DNA from: Nitrosomonas sp.
GTDB taxonomy: Bacteria; Pseudomonadota; Gammaproteobacteria; Burkholderiales; Nitrosomonadaceae
Assembly: GCF_022842015.1 (NCBI RefSeq)
Contig: NZ_JALHQJ010000009.1
Span: 1-55,133 of the forward strand
Direction: 5' to 3'
Length of the DNA: 55,133 nucleotides
A program made the translations under genes and the position numbers. The notes under the pieces were generated by a model. That model saw only the letters and a program-made list of their open reading frames with translations, did no database searches and was not told the DNA's origin. This document shows positions 45,673 to 55,041 of this stretch, one piece after another (within the stretch, counting starts at the first letter, position 1; each line of letters starts with the position of its first letter).

Positions 45673-46707
45673 ATGCTTGTTTTAGGAATTGAAACTTCTT
45701 GTGACGAAACCGGAATCGCACTTTTTGACACCAAGCGCGGTCTGCTGAGTCACGCATTGTATTCTCAGATAGAAATGCATAGCGAATATGGCGGCGTGGT
45801 GCCCGAACTGGCATCACGCGATCATATCCGGCGCGTGTTGCCCTTGATTAAACAAACATTAGCAGCCGCGAAATGTGACTTGCACCAAATCAATGCCATA
45901 GCGTATACGCAGGGTCCCGGTTTGGCCGGCGCGCTTCTGGTCGGTGCCAGTATTGGCGCAGCAATGAGTTTTTCGTTGAAGATTCCTGCTCTGGGCATTC
46001 ATCATCTTGAAGGACACTTACTGTCTCCGTTATTATCTACGCCAGCACCAGACTTTCCATTCATTGCTTTGCTGGTATCGGGAGGGCATACGCAATTGAT
46101 GCAAGTGGATGCAGTTGGCCACTATAGGCTGCTGGGCGAGACTGTAGACGACGCTGCCGGTGAAGCATTTGATAAAACAGCTAAATTACTGGGATTGGGT
46201 TATCCGGGTGGCGCGGCTTTATCCAAACTCGCGCGGCGAGGTCGCCCAGGACAATTTAAACTTCCGCGACCAATGCTGAATAGCGGGGATCTCAATTTTA
46301 GTTTCAGTGGGCTAAAGACTGCAGTGCTGACTTTAGTCAACAAACAGGAAAGTACCGACCAAATCCGTGCGGATATTGCTTTGGCATTTCAAGATGCGGC
46401 GGTGGAGGTATTGACGGAAAAATCATTGGCCGCTTTATCGCAATCAAGGTTAACACGACTGGTAGTGGCCGGAGGTGTCGGCGCCAACGAGCAATTGCGC
46501 GAAAGTCTCAACCATAAAGCGGCCTTAAAAGGCGCGATGGTTTTTTATCCAGAACTTGAATTTTGTACTGACAATGGTGCCATGATCGCATTTGCCGGTG
46601 CCATGCGACTCCAGTCGATGCCGGAAAAGAATTGGCAACCAGCCAGCAGTTTCACCGTCAAGGCACGCTGGGACCTAGAAATGCTTGAGAAGCCGGAAGC
46701 TGATTAG
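45673..46707 (+). CDS. tsaD: tRNA threonylcarbamoyladenosine transferase subunit TsaD
   Basis: 344 residues. It acts with TsaB/TsaE to place the threonylcarbamoyl group on A37 of ANN-decoding tRNAs. It has the ASKHA-type ATP-binding fold: [17 protein letters not shown] at the start, metal-binding His111 and His115 in [19 protein letters not shown] (about 133-142), [18 protein letters not shown] and [16 protein letters not shown]. Full length with no gaps. It converges with plsY, and the two genes overlap by 4 bp at their stops. Confidence 0.96.
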   Translation: MLVLGIETSCDETGIALFDTKRGLLSHALYSQIEMHSEYGGVVPELASRDHIRRVLPLIKQTLAAAKCDLHQINAIAYTQGPGLAGALLVGASIGAAMSFSLKIPALGIHHLEGHLLSPLLSTPAPDFPFIALLVSGGHTQLMQVDAVGHYRLLGETVDDAAGEAFDKTAKLLGLGYPGGAALSKLARRGRPGQFKLPRPMLNSGDLNFSFSGLKTAVLTLVNKQESTDQIRADIALAFQDAAVEVLTEKSLAALSQSRLTRLVVAGGVGANEQLRESLNHKAALKGAMVFYPELEFCTDNGAMIAFAGAMRLQSMPEKNWQPASSFTVKARWDLEMLEKPEAD

Positions 46708-47318
46708 GTGCCGGGAGATTTTTTCTCACCAATGCGCCCTTCCTTGCCAGCAAGTAAATTAACGATATTCGACTGATGCCGCCAAATCAATACCAGCGAC
46801 ATCAACAACACAGCCAATGTACTGCCTTCAAAGCCAAGTATGGCACCGGCATATACTGGCGCCAACGCGGCGGCAACCAAAGCCGACAACGATGATATGC
46901 GCCAGATCAGTACAACCAGTATCCAAGTTCCGATGGCCATCAGACCTATCCACAAGTTCAGGCCCAGCAGCACTCCCACTGCAGTTGCCACACCTTTGCC
47001 ACCCTGAAAACGTAAAAATACCGGAAATACATGCCCAAGAAACACCGCCAAGGCAACCACAGCCACTGTTTCGTTTCCCAATTCCCAGGTCGTAGCGTAC
47101 GTTTGCGCCAGAATTACTGCAACCCAGCCTTTTCCTGCATCGCCCAGCAAGGTTAAAACTGCTGCTGCTTTCTTGCCGCTGCGCAAGACATTGGTTGCAC
47201 CCGGATTTTTTGAGCCGTACGTGCGCGGGTCGGGTAATTTAAAAATCCAACTGGATATCACGGCAAAGGAAACCGATCCCAGCAAATAAGCCAGTAAAGC
47301 AAATACCAATAACGTCAT
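46704..47318 (-). CDS. plsY: Acyl-phosphate:glycerol-3-phosphate acyltransferase PlsY
   Basis: 204 residues, five membrane segments. It transfers an acyl group from acyl-phosphate to glycerol-3-phosphate, the first step of phospholipid synthesis, in the inner membrane. The three conserved loops are visible: [11 protein letters not shown] near the start, [18 protein letters not shown] (about 36-53) and [19 protein letters not shown] (about 95-113). The C-terminus is polar. It overlaps tsaD tail to tail; folB is transcribed divergently 107 bp away, the usual plsY-folB neighbourhood of proteobacteria. Confidence 0.95.
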   Translation of the reverse strand: MTLLVFALLAYLLGSVSFAVISSWIFKLPDPRTYGSKNPGATNVLRSGKKAAAVLTLLGDAGKGWVAVILAQTYATTWELGNETVAVVALAVFLGHVFPVFLRFQGGKGVATAVGVLLGLNLWIGLMAIGTWILVVLIWRISSLSALVAAALAPVYAGAILGFEGSTLAVLLMSLVLIWRHQSNIVNLLAGKEGRIGEKKSPGT

Positions 47319-47425
47319 GTGATCAGCACCACCCAGACAAAATAGAATAGAATCGCGTATTGCTCATAACAATGAAGCCTCCGGCACTCCCAGATTAACC
47401 CACACATTTTAGCGCCTAATCAACG

Positions 47426-47821
47426 ATGGATATTATTTTTCTGCACGACTTTAAGGCCAAGACCCTGATTGGCATTTATCCCTGGGAGCGGATAGTTCCA
47501 CAAACTATCCAGATAGACCTGGAAATCGCGTTGCCCACCAGCCGTGCATGTCAATCCGATAACATCCAAGACGCATTGGATTATGCGCTGATCATCGAAA
47601 GAATTAACGAAATCCTGACAAAGCACCATTTCTCACTACTAGAAGCATTGGCTGAGCATATCGCGCAAACTATTCTGACGGAATTTCAATCACCGTGGGT
47701 TAAAGTTAGCGTTGCCAAACTTGGGATCATACGCGGGGTCAAGAAGCTGGGGGTGCGCATTGAACGGACACCGGATGCTGTATCCGATATCCGGTCGCGC
47801 ATAGGTCTAGTTAAGAACTAA
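47426..47821 (+). CDS. folB: Dihydroneopterin aldolase FolB
   Basis: 131 residues, expected for the family (about 120). It cleaves 7,8-dihydroneopterin to hydroxymethyl-dihydropterin and glycolaldehyde in folate synthesis. Visible: FLHDFKAKTLIGIYPWER (the catalytic Glu is probably in the YPWER stretch, about residue 21), DYALIIERINEIL, LLEALAEHIA with the pterin-binding Glu, and the C-terminal VSVAKLG ... catalytic Lys region. It is divergent from plsY. About 170 bp of non-coding sequence follow. Confidence 0.93.
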   Translation: MDIIFLHDFKAKTLIGIYPWERIVPQTIQIDLEIALPTSRACQSDNIQDALDYALIIERINEILTKHHFSLLEALAEHIAQTILTEFQSPWVKVSVAKLGIIRGVKKLGVRIERTPDAVSDIRSRIGLVKN

Positions 47822-47911
47822 TTGAGGGTTTCTCTGATGGATTCAGTATAATTTCTTGTGATACTGTGGGGTGCATGAAACTTGTATTGGTTCCATGATT
47901 CGTTACCAGAC

Positions 47912-47933
47912 TCTACCAATCAGCCTTGGTAGA
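47912..47933 (+). other. Small hairpin between folB and the 92-residue gene
   Basis: A perfect 8-bp stem TCTACCAA / TTGGTAGA with a 6-nt loop, 60 bp before the next start codon; no T run. The function is uncertain. Confidence 0.3.
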
Positions 47934-47992
47934 ACTCGACACTAATATCCGACAAGTTTTAATTGCTTGGCTAACAGGTTGAAGGATAAGCG

Positions 47993-48271
47993 ATGAAATA
48001 TGAATTGCTGGGCGAATATCACGCCTTTATGAAACAAGCTAAGGATGCAGCAGAAAAACGCTTTGCTCTGCTTTACAACCTTTCGACACAAATACGCAAC
48101 TTAGCCGAAGATCCGACAAAAACAATTGATATGGAGGCGGAAACAATAAAAACTGCGATAGCGGAAGCCAAGGCGGCAGAATTTGAAATGACTGCCGCAA
48201 TCGGCTGCGTCAATGAAACCGCCAAGCTGTGCGGAGAAAAAGAAATCACGACAGATAGTTTCAGACGTTAA
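47993..48271 (+). CDS. Hypothetical 92-residue helical protein
   Basis: Not recognised. It is a soluble, charged, almost wholly helical protein (KQAKDAAEKRFALLYNLSTQ, AEAKAAEFEMTAAIGCVNE) with two Cys near the C-terminus and heptad-like spacing, so a coiled coil is possible. GAAGGATAAGCG before the ATG is a good ribosome site, which supports a real gene. The dispersed repeat copy C begins at its stop codon. Confidence 0.6.
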   Translation: MKYELLGEYHAFMKQAKDAAEKRFALLYNLSTQIRNLAEDPTKTIDMEAETIKTAIAEAKAAEFEMTAAIGCVNETAKLCGEKEITTDSFRR

Positions 48272-48320
48272 CAGCCGTTACAAAAAGTTTTTGAAATAGC
48301 TGATGCAAGGCAAAAGAAAA
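48270..48320. repeat. Dispersed repeat, copy C
   Basis: AACAGCCGTTACAAAAAG, then TTTTTGAAATAGCTGATGCAAGG (in two parts), then CAAAAGAAAAAACG. It matches copy B at 17927 over about 50 bp and copy A at 731. It starts at the stop codon of the 92-residue gene and ends shortly before the convergent sbcB stop, so it may act as a transcript end. Confidence 0.55.
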
Positions 48321-48342
48321 AACGTCTCTGGATGTAAGGTAT

Positions 48343-49785
48343 CTATGACGAATCCATTAAGTTACTACCCCACGCTTCCAATTCATTCAATATCCGCTTA
48401 GCATTCTCATCTGCCTTATACGGTTCCCGCAATAACGCAATTTGCGCCGAGAATTCGTCAAAAGTGATGTTTCCACCGCCATTTGCTTGCGTCAGGCGCT
48501 GCAAGCGCAACAATTCCCACCGCTCCGCTTCTACTGGCTCTAATGTTTCCGGCCAATTACGGGCGCGATAGCGAAACAACAATTCAGGCAATCGCTTGTC
48601 ATGAAAATCAAATTGCATTTTTGCCAGCTGTTTCGGTGAAGCTGCCCGTATTTGTACTAGAGATGCTGCATCCGCATTGTTCAGAAAACCATCATACAGG
48701 GCCACATCGACGTCACCGGATGACTCAAATGTGCGACTGGTATAAGCAGTAGCCACGCGCTGAAAGAAATCGGGAGTCGCGCATAATGCTTGCCAATGTT
48801 GATAACAAGCATCCAGATCGAGTGCGATACGTTCGGCGGCTTCATTATCTAAAGTACTGCGTGGCGCAAGTGCCGGGCATTTGTTGATCTTTATTGATTT
48901 GACCGGCAGCCGTTGCATGCCTTCGGGCAGGTCGTCGTTACGGGTAAACAGCAATTGGCTCAGTTCGTCTACATTCAGCTGCAGGAACATTTCCGGGTCA
49001 TGGCGCAAGTCATACACCAGTATGCTGTTATTATTTCCCGGTTCCATAATCAAGGGCATGGCCAGCGAAGTACAACCGGTTTTAGCCGGATACATGCGCG
49101 TCGTGTGCAATACCGGGTTGCGCGTAGTTAGATCAAGTTGTGTCGTGACCTTGCGCTTATCGCGTAGCTGCAACAACCAGTCAAAGAGGCGCGGCTGTTG
49201 CGTGCGTATCAGACGCGCCAGGGCAATCGTGGCACGCACGTCGGACAAGGCATCATGCGCGGACTCATGCAGAATACCGTTGGCGGCGACCAGATCCTGC
49301 AGTTTGAAACTGGGCTGTCCGTCTTCATGTTGCGGCCAGGTGATACCAGCAGGGCGCAACGCATACGTCATACGTACCAGATCAATAATGTCCCAACGTG
49401 AATTACCTTGCTGCCACTCGCGCGCATAGGGATCATAAAAATTGCGATACAGGGTAAAGCGCGTCACTTCATCGTCAAACCGCAGCGAGTTGTAGCCAAC
49501 GCCACAGGTACCCGGTTGCGCCAATTCAGCGTGGATACGTGCGATGAATTCCGGTTCTGGTAGTCCTTGCGCATCAGCCAGTTGTGGCGTAATGCCAGTA
49601 AGCAGGCAAGCTTCCGGATGCGGCAAAAAATCCCGCGCCGGTCTGCAATAGATCATCAGCGGTTCGCCAATTTCATGTAAATCTTCATCGGTGCGCACCC
49701 CGGCAAACTGCGCCGGACGATCACGCCGCGGATCGGCACCAAATGTTTCGTAGTCATGCCAATAAAATGTCGTCGTCATGGTCAT
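48343..49785 (-). CDS. sbcB: Exodeoxyribonuclease I
   Basis: 480 residues, full length. It degrades single-stranded DNA 3' to 5' in recombination and mismatch repair. DEDDh active site: Asp11 and Glu13 in WHDYETFGADP, Asp104/105 in YNSLRFDDEVTR, and His177 and Asp182 in ESAHDALSDVRATI. The ExoI-specific C-terminal SH3-like and helical domains are also present (for example YPAKTGCTSLAMPL and RYRARNWPETL). The ATG at 49785 is followed two codons later by another ATG. It is divergent from the RidA gene. Confidence 0.95.
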   Translation of the reverse strand: MTMTTTFYWHDYETFGADPRRDRPAQFAGVRTDEDLHEIGEPLMIYCRPARDFLPHPEACLLTGITPQLADAQGLPEPEFIARIHAELAQPGTCGVGYNSLRFDDEVTRFTLYRNFYDPYAREWQQGNSRWDIIDLVRMTYALRPAGITWPQHEDGQPSFKLQDLVAANGILHESAHDALSDVRATIALARLIRTQQPRLFDWLLQLRDKRKVTTQLDLTTRNPVLHTTRMYPAKTGCTSLAMPLIMEPGNNNSILVYDLRHDPEMFLQLNVDELSQLLFTRNDDLPEGMQRLPVKSIKINKCPALAPRSTLDNEAAERIALDLDACYQHWQALCATPDFFQRVATAYTSRTFESSGDVDVALYDGFLNNADAASLVQIRAASPKQLAKMQFDFHDKRLPELLFRYRARNWPETLEPVEAERWELLRLQRLTQANGGGNITFDEFSAQIALLREPYKADENAKRILNELEAWGSNLMDSS

Positions 49786-49893
49786 TTACAGATTTGAAAG
49801 CGCTGGCTCAAAACTCGTTTTACAATAAACGCATTGCGCCATTATAGAAATATCTTGCGCAAAACTTTCTCAATCAGACAAAAAGGACACAGT

Positions 49894-50286
49894 ATGGCAC
49901 GTAAACTCATCAGCTCAGGTTCAACATTTGAAAAGGAAATCGGCTACTCTCGCGCAGTGGTCGAAGGTGATTGGGTGTTGGTATCCGGCACGACCGGCTT
50001 TGACTACAGCAAAATGACTATCTCAGATAATTTGCTGGAACAAGCGGAACAATGTTTTCAGAACATCGAATCGGCATTGCAACAAGCCGGTGCAAGCATG
50101 AAAGATGTGGTGCGCGTCACGTATGTATTTCCCAAAGCCGAAGACTTCGAGAAATGCTGGCCGGTGATGCGCAAATATCTCGGTGATGTCAGACCATCGG
50201 CGATGATGCTGGCGGCCGGTTTGTCCGATCCGCGCATGAAAATTGAAATTCAGGTGACAGCCTACCGCAATACCGGAGCTGAATGA
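49894..50286 (+). CDS. RidA-family protein (reactive enamine/imine deaminase-like)
   Basis: 130 residues from ATG 49894, with AAAAGGAC upstream; the in-frame ATG at 49834 has no ribosome site. It has a trimeric RidA/YjgF fold: VEGDWVLVSGTTGFDYSKM, ALQQAGASMKDVVRVTYVFP, VRPSAMMLAAGLSDPRMKIE. The conserved catalytic Arg of classical RidA (SRPARATV... then EIEAIAV) is replaced by the PSAMMLAAGL context, so this is one of the Rid subgroups of unsettled activity. Cytoplasmic, single gene; it converges with the secretion operon. Confidence 0.88.
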   Translation: MARKLISSGSTFEKEIGYSRAVVEGDWVLVSGTTGFDYSKMTISDNLLEQAEQCFQNIESALQQAGASMKDVVRVTYVFPKAEDFEKCWPVMRKYLGDVRPSAMMLAAGLSDPRMKIEIQVTAYRNTGAE

Positions 50287-50327
50287 TACGGGAATACGAT
50301 TGGCGATATCTCAAAATTTCCGCTGAG

Positions 50328-51257
50328 CTATTTCGATCCGAAAGGCGAAGCGCCTTGAGCGGGTGCTGGAGAAGATTGCGGCGCGAAAGGTGAAGCAGAT
50401 GAACCGGACGAACCCGATGAGCCTTGGGAGGATTGCGGTGAAAAAGGCGAACCTTTCGCTGGCGCTGCTCCAGGGGTACTGGGCTGATTCTGTGGCGATG
50501 CTGCCCCTTTTGCAGCGGCGCCTTCTCCAGGTTTATAGATAAATTTCCAATCCTGATAAGTTTTAGCTTCCGAGAACTTGGCATAAACCTCGGGAAATTG
50601 GTCTTTTTTTATGGGCCTCTTCTCCGAAAGACTATATACCCCGATGATTCTCTTCCCAATATTAGAGCTCATTCCAGAGCTGGTGCTCGTTGCCGGATTA
50701 CTGCCGGAAGCTTGCCCAGCAGCGCCCGCCGTTTGATTAGCATTAGGAGCTAAGCCGGGGCTCGCTGCTGCGCTCGGATTGGCAGCGGCATTGGGATTAT
50801 TTGGGGTTACATTTGGACTTGAAGCTGCACCCATTCCTGAAGTTGTATTTGGATTCGTAGCTGAACTTGGATTTGTCGCCGATCTTTGATTCGACGCTGC
50901 GTTGTTTTGTGTTGCTGCCGCACCGGCGGCGGTATTGGCCGGAGTTTCCTCAATCAGACCCCATTCCTCCGAGTTGGTGATCGGGTCCAGATAGATTTTA
51001 CGTAAATGACGCTGAACGTTTATTGCACGGCCATCTTGCAGCAAGTCTTCCAATTTTTCCGGGTATTGCTTTGTGCCACTATTATGATAAGACATGATGG
51101 CTTTGCGGAACTGTTCGCCAATAAACAACAGCTCAGCTTCCTTATCGCGCTGGGATTTGGCTTGCCATACCTGCGCTGCCCCAGCCATGATAACGCCAGC
51201 CAAAGCGATAGAAAACAACGCCCAGAGATAGACAAAGCCATTTTCTCGCGGAGACAT
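50328..51257 (-). CDS. Minor pseudopilin-like protein with low-complexity insert (lacks Glu5)
   Basis: 309 residues. The N-terminus RENGFVYLWALFSIALAGVI looks like a prepilin (Gly7/Phe8 cleavage, long hydrophobic helix), but position +5 is Trp, not the Glu of major pilins; minor pseudopilins of the GspK type also lack Glu5. Residues 30-110 (QRDKEAELLFIGEQFRKAI, YPEKLEDLLQDG, LRKIYLDPIT) match a family found in type II secretion-like loci. Residues about 118-205 and 250-309 are Asn/Ala/Ser/Pro/Gly-rich and of low complexity. It is the last gene of the operon in this window, 37 bp after the GspG-like gene. Confidence 0.75.
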   Translation of the reverse strand: MSPRENGFVYLWALFSIALAGVIMAGAAQVWQAKSQRDKEAELLFIGEQFRKAIMSYHNSGTKQYPEKLEDLLQDGRAINVQRHLRKIYLDPITNSEEWGLIEETPANTAAGAAATQNNAASNQRSATNPSSATNPNTTSGMGAASSPNVTPNNPNAAANPSAAASPGLAPNANQTAGAAGQASGSNPATSTSSGMSSNIGKRIIGVYSLSEKRPIKKDQFPEVYAKFSEAKTYQDWKFIYKPGEGAAAKGAASPQNQPSTPGAAPAKGSPFSPQSSQGSSGSSGSSASPFAPQSSPAPAQGASPFGSK

Positions 51258-51294
51258 TCTAGCTCGCTAAAAAATACGACTCAAAAAGAATCGC

Positions 51295-51678
51295 CTACCA
51301 TTCTTCATAATAGGTACCGTCCGCTGATTGCCCGGTGTGACCACTATGAACATCATAGACACCTGATTCCATTTCATTCTTGGGCGGCATCACAATCCAG
51401 GTTTGATTGTTCTCAGTAAATGGATCTATCGGAACCTTGCGTAAATATTGCTTGTCCACCAACTCCTCCAGATCAATCGGATATTTTCCGGTGTCGGAAT
51501 AAAACTGATCGATTGCATTTCGCATAATCAAGAGATCTTGCCGCAATACCGCTTCTTTGGCTTTGTCGAGCGAACTGAAATAACGTGGGGCGACAAGGCT
51601 CAGTAACGTGGCAACAATGGCCATGACCACCAGCAATTCGATCAAGGTAAATCCCTGGTGTCTCAGATTTGCTGACAT
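51295..51678 (-). CDS. Type II secretion pseudopilin, GspG-like (second)
   Basis: 127 residues from ATG 51678, just after the stop of the upstream pseudopilin gene; an ATG at 51708 would overlap it and give an over-long leader. RHQGFTLIELLVVMAIVATL is a classic prepilin start, cleaved after Gly with Glu at +5. The C-terminal half has GspG-type features: YSDTGKYPIDLEELVDKQYL, VPIDPFTENNQTW and a closing DGTYYEEW. Major pseudopilins form the piston filament of the secretion system. It needs a prepilin peptidase encoded elsewhere. Confidence 0.88.
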   Translation of the reverse strand: MSANLRHQGFTLIELLVVMAIVATLLSLVAPRYFSSLDKAKEAVLRQDLLIMRNAIDQFYSDTGKYPIDLEELVDKQYLRKVPIDPFTENNQTWIVMPPKNEMESGVYDVHSGHTGQSADGTYYEEW

Positions 51679-51682
51679 GCGG

Positions 51683-52201
51683 TCACCATTCCCGGTAAGG
51701 GACGCCATTCATGCCGATGGCTTCCGAGCGTGAAAAAACATCAAAAACATCATCGCCTTCTTTGGGGCTATCCCAGGGACTTTCATAACTTCGTTTCCCC
51801 CAGGTTTCTTCTGCCGGAGTTAACTGTATGCCCATGCCCATAACATCCAATTCTGTGAACATGGGATCTCTGGGCAGACGGCGCAAAAAATAAATAATTT
51901 TCTTTTTAGGGTCTTTGATATCCGGCACGCCCATATAGAGTTCTTCAAGCCTGGGAGGATAACCCGATTCATCGACTTTTTTGGCGATGCGTCCCTCGTC
52001 GGTAGCCAGCTTGTAGGCATCGATTGCGGTGCGTATCTGGCGCAATGCAACGCGCAGCTCTTGCTCCTTTTCTCGCTTTACCATGAGTTCACGTAACGGC
52101 ATGGCCGCTGTCGCCAGAATCCCCATAATCGCGAGCACGATCATCAACTCAATTAGTGTAAAACCTTTATGTTTACGAAAGAACGTCAATGAACTCCGCA
52201 T
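51683..52201 (-). CDS. Type II secretion pseudopilin, GspG-like (first)
   Basis: 172 residues. KHKGFTLIELMIVLAIMGIL is the prepilin motif with Glu at +5. The C-terminal part (GYPPRLEELYMGVPDIKDPK, YFLRRLPRDPMF) is longer than in standard GspG and matches a pseudopilin subgroup common in Nitrosomonas- and Geobacter-type secretion loci. It is tandem with a second GspG-like gene (4 bp apart), suggesting two different subunits of one filament. The upstream secretin gene ends 5 bp before its start. Confidence 0.88.
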   Translation of the reverse strand: MRSSLTFFRKHKGFTLIELMIVLAIMGILATAAMPLRELMVKREKEQELRVALRQIRTAIDAYKLATDEGRIAKKVDESGYPPRLEELYMGVPDIKDPKKKIIYFLRRLPRDPMFTELDVMGMGIQLTPAEETWGKRSYESPWDSPKEGDDVFDVFSRSEAIGMNGVPYREW

Positions 52202-52206
52202 GAAAA

Positions 52207-54471
52207 TTATTTAAAATTGACAGTTGCAGTTGCAGGCAACATCACATCGATCGACTCTCCGGTCTCTAGATCTTCAGCAGTGGCATTCTGAATATTGATT
52301 TCCGTGATGCCAGGGTTGGCCGCAATCACTTTAAATCGTATTTGCGTAGCCAGGCCGGTCGTTTGGTCTCTACCCAGCCTGATAGTGCGCGTACCGGACT
52401 TATCCCCGCCATCGAGCGCTTCCAAGACGCTGGATTCGTAATTTAATTGGAGCTCCGTATTGACCATCGGTTTTGCACCGACCAGCCGGACATTGACCGA
52501 AAATTCCTTATCCAAGCCAACCGTAGTTGGCGCCTGCATCGTCAATGTAGGCGTCATCGTTGCAGCAGCGGCAAAAGGATTGGGAATATCCGATTCTTCC
52601 CGTGTCGCAGCAAAGGCATCCAAGCCTCTTGCAGCAGCTGAACCAGAACCAGCTGGTGCAATTGCCAGGGATTGTGCTGCGGTTTTGTGAATTTTGACTG
52701 GCAATTTACCCGCTTCACTAGCGGTACCAAAGTGGTATTCGTTTTCCAAGTTAGATGGTCTGGCAAGATTGCGAATAATACGAGGAGTTATGAGCAACAC
52801 CACCTCATTTTTTGTTCTGTCAATGTTTTGATTGGATGTCAATCGATCCAATCCTGGAATATTCAGCAATCCAGCAAGACCTGTAACGCTTTTCCTATCC
52901 CGATTATCAAGAAGCCCTGCTATAATTTGCGTTTCCCCATCTTTTATAGTAAGCAAAGTTTCGGCATTTCTCGTTCCAACACGGGGAGCGGTTGCTCCTT
53001 GCGGACTTTGAATTGTGTCTAACAGAGAACTTACTTCCAAAGTAACTTTTAACGTAATATCGTCATTTAATCCGATACGAGGTTCAACATCAAGCTTGAC
53101 ACCCAAATCGATAAAAGTTGGTGTTGAAGTAACAACGGCTGAAACACCAGCCTGCACATTAGCTGTAAAAAAAGGCTCCTTGGTACCCACATGAATCTTC
53201 GCTTTTTCTCGATTATTGACTCGAATTCTGGGGTTGGCCAGGATATCTCCCGATGAGAAATTTTGTAGAAAATCAATCTGAGCTTGCCTAGTCATACCAA
53301 AACTTTTGAGGCCATCAAAGCCAAATGAACTAATTAAAGCCGGTGCAGGAGCTACAGCTGCTGCTCCTGCCCAGCTAAATTGCAGTGATTGAGGAAAATT
53401 AGGTCCCACTATAAATTTGTTATTCCGAGTAATATCCAGAATCAATACCTCAAGCATGACCTCGGGTTCTGCATAGTCATTTAGACTTACCAAGCGCTCA
53501 GTTAAACGGATTGCTTCCAGCGTATCGCGCATGATAAACAGATTAAGCTGTTCGTTAACATAAATGTCTTTAGCCTTGACGATACCTCTAACCATCGCAA
53601 CCATCTGCTTCACATCGGTATGCGCGATCTGGAAGCTGCGCACTACCAGTTCCTGGTAATCTTTCAACTTGGCTGGTGTATTCGGATAAATCAATAATGA
53701 ATTATTATTGAGTACCTTGTAAGCCAATTGATTGGTCGTCAAGATTAATTTAAGAATATCTTCGATGGTGTTGTCGCGCACAAAAATAGAAATTTTGCTA
53801 TCCTGCCGAATATCCTTGTCAAACACAAAATTGATGCCGGCGGTGCGCGACATGATTTCAAATACCGATCTCAAATCAGCATCTTTAAACTCCATCGACA
53901 CTGATTTTTTAAAGGAGGATTCCAACGCCAAGTCAGTAACTTCAGGTCGCGATAGTCTCGAATTAATTTCTGCGATCAACTGACGCGCATGCAACTGTTG
54001 GGGATTCTCTTGCAAAATGGCACGAATCATTGTTTCCGCACCTAACGTATCGTTGCGTGCCAACAATGCTCTTGCGGTATCGATTGCAGCAATATGGCGA
54101 CGCTCCAGTGCTATCTGCTCGATACCCTCTTTAGCGCGTTCATTAAACGGATAGAGATTTAAGATACGTTGGAATGCTTGTTCGGCACGTTCCAGATCTC
54201 CAGATAAGCGTAAGTTCTCAGCATCAAACTGAAGTTTACCAATCACTTCTTCGTATAAGCGTATTGATACCGCTTGAATCTCCTTATTTTCAGGCTCTTC
54301 ACGTCGAGCTTGTTCTAATTTTGTAAGCCCGCTCTCAAATTGGCCTTGTGTAATCAGCTTTTTTCCGTCATCAAACGCAGTGTTCCGGGTATCGAATGTT
54401 CGGTTATTGATCGCACATCCTGCGATAGATATGGACAAAATGATAAGGACAATCGTATTCCAGCTTCTCAT
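52207..54471 (-). CDS. Secretin (GspD/PilQ-like lipoprotein) with TPR start and cohesin-like tail
   Basis: 754 residues. Lipobox SIAGC with Cys19; TPR-like helices (about 35-170); N domains (about 190-335, with MEFKDADLRSVFEIMSRTAG); secretin core (about 335-565, with SGDILANPRIRVNNREKAKI, then PTFIDLGVKLDVEP, then ETQIIAGLL and NEVVLLITPRII). A low-complexity linker follows (600-640). The C-terminal domain (about 640-753, LTMQAPTTVGLDKEFSVNVR ... LNYESSVLEALDGG) resembles a cohesin fold. Secretins form the outer-membrane gate. The cohesin-like tail is not found in standard GspD. The start overlaps the upstream stop (TGATG). Confidence 0.9.
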   Translation of the reverse strand: MRSWNTIVLIILSISIAGCAINNRTFDTRNTAFDDGKKLITQGQFESGLTKLEQARREEPENKEIQAVSIRLYEEVIGKLQFDAENLRLSGDLERAEQAFQRILNLYPFNERAKEGIEQIALERRHIAAIDTARALLARNDTLGAETMIRAILQENPQQLHARQLIAEINSRLSRPEVTDLALESSFKKSVSMEFKDADLRSVFEIMSRTAGINFVFDKDIRQDSKISIFVRDNTIEDILKLILTTNQLAYKVLNNNSLLIYPNTPAKLKDYQELVVRSFQIAHTDVKQMVAMVRGIVKAKDIYVNEQLNLFIMRDTLEAIRLTERLVSLNDYAEPEVMLEVLILDITRNNKFIVGPNFPQSLQFSWAGAAAVAPAPALISSFGFDGLKSFGMTRQAQIDFLQNFSSGDILANPRIRVNNREKAKIHVGTKEPFFTANVQAGVSAVVTSTPTFIDLGVKLDVEPRIGLNDDITLKVTLEVSSLLDTIQSPQGATAPRVGTRNAETLLTIKDGETQIIAGLLDNRDRKSVTGLAGLLNIPGLDRLTSNQNIDRTKNEVVLLITPRIIRNLARPSNLENEYHFGTASEAGKLPVKIHKTAAQSLAIAPAGSGSAAARGLDAFAATREESDIPNPFAAAATMTPTLTMQAPTTVGLDKEFSVNVRLVGAKPMVNTELQLNYESSVLEALDGGDKSGTRTIRLGRDQTTGLATQIRFKVIAANPGITEINIQNATAEDLETGESIDVMLPATATVNFK

Positions 54472-55037
54472 CAGAAAGTTCCTGCGATTTGATTGTTGAT
54501 CGTAAGCGTCTGTTTGATATTGAGCGGCAAATAAGTCACTGTAATGGCATTGTCATTGACCGAGTCCAGCCGGTATGTATCGTTAATTTTTCCGCCAATC
54601 TTGGTAATGAGATTCTCTCCGGATTGCGACAGGAAAACCCATGTTTCATTGTCCGCAATCGCTTTACCCGCATATTTAAATTGCAAAGGCGGTGCAGTCG
54701 GTACAGGAGGCTCCGAGGTTCTTGCGGCCTGTGCCATTCTGATTGCTTGTTCTTCTTCATGATCGTCGATAACAGTCCGTTTCGGTACCCAGTTCGTAGA
54801 TGCAAACAACTCACCGGCAACCGGGCTAAATTTCCGTTGCCCGAGCTTACTCACATCCAGTTGCGCAGCGTTCGATTCAGTTTTTTTAGCTCTGTCCTGA
54901 GCTGTTCTTCCTGATTGCAGGGTCTCTGGAACATGCAATTCAGGCTCGTCATCAACTTCGACCAAAGCCGCAGCGATCACTGTCCCTACCAGCACCCCTC
55001 CAATGATCATTTTCCGTTTTTTTTCCGCTGCATCCAT
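54471..55037 (-). CDS. PilP/GspC-like inner-membrane protein of the secretion operon
   Basis: 188 residues. One membrane anchor (about 9-27, KMIIGGVLVGTVIAAALV), then a proline/charge-rich linker, then a small beta domain (about 115-188, QFKYAGKAIADNETWVFLSQ, GGKINDTYRLDSV, ITVTYLPLNIKQTL) of the HR/PilP type that in related systems links the inner-membrane platform to the secretin. Its stop overlaps the secretin start, which supports a direct partnership. The gene upstream ends 4 bp before it. Sequence similarity to named families is weak, so the call rests on layout and position. Confidence 0.65.
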   Translation of the reverse strand: MDAAEKKRKMIIGGVLVGTVIAAALVEVDDEPELHVPETLQSGRTAQDRAKKTESNAAQLDVSKLGQRKFSPVAGELFASTNWVPKRTVIDDHEEEQAIRMAQAARTSEPPVPTAPPLQFKYAGKAIADNETWVFLSQSGENLITKIGGKINDTYRLDSVNDNAITVTYLPLNIKQTLTINNQIAGTF

Positions 55038-55041
55038 TTTA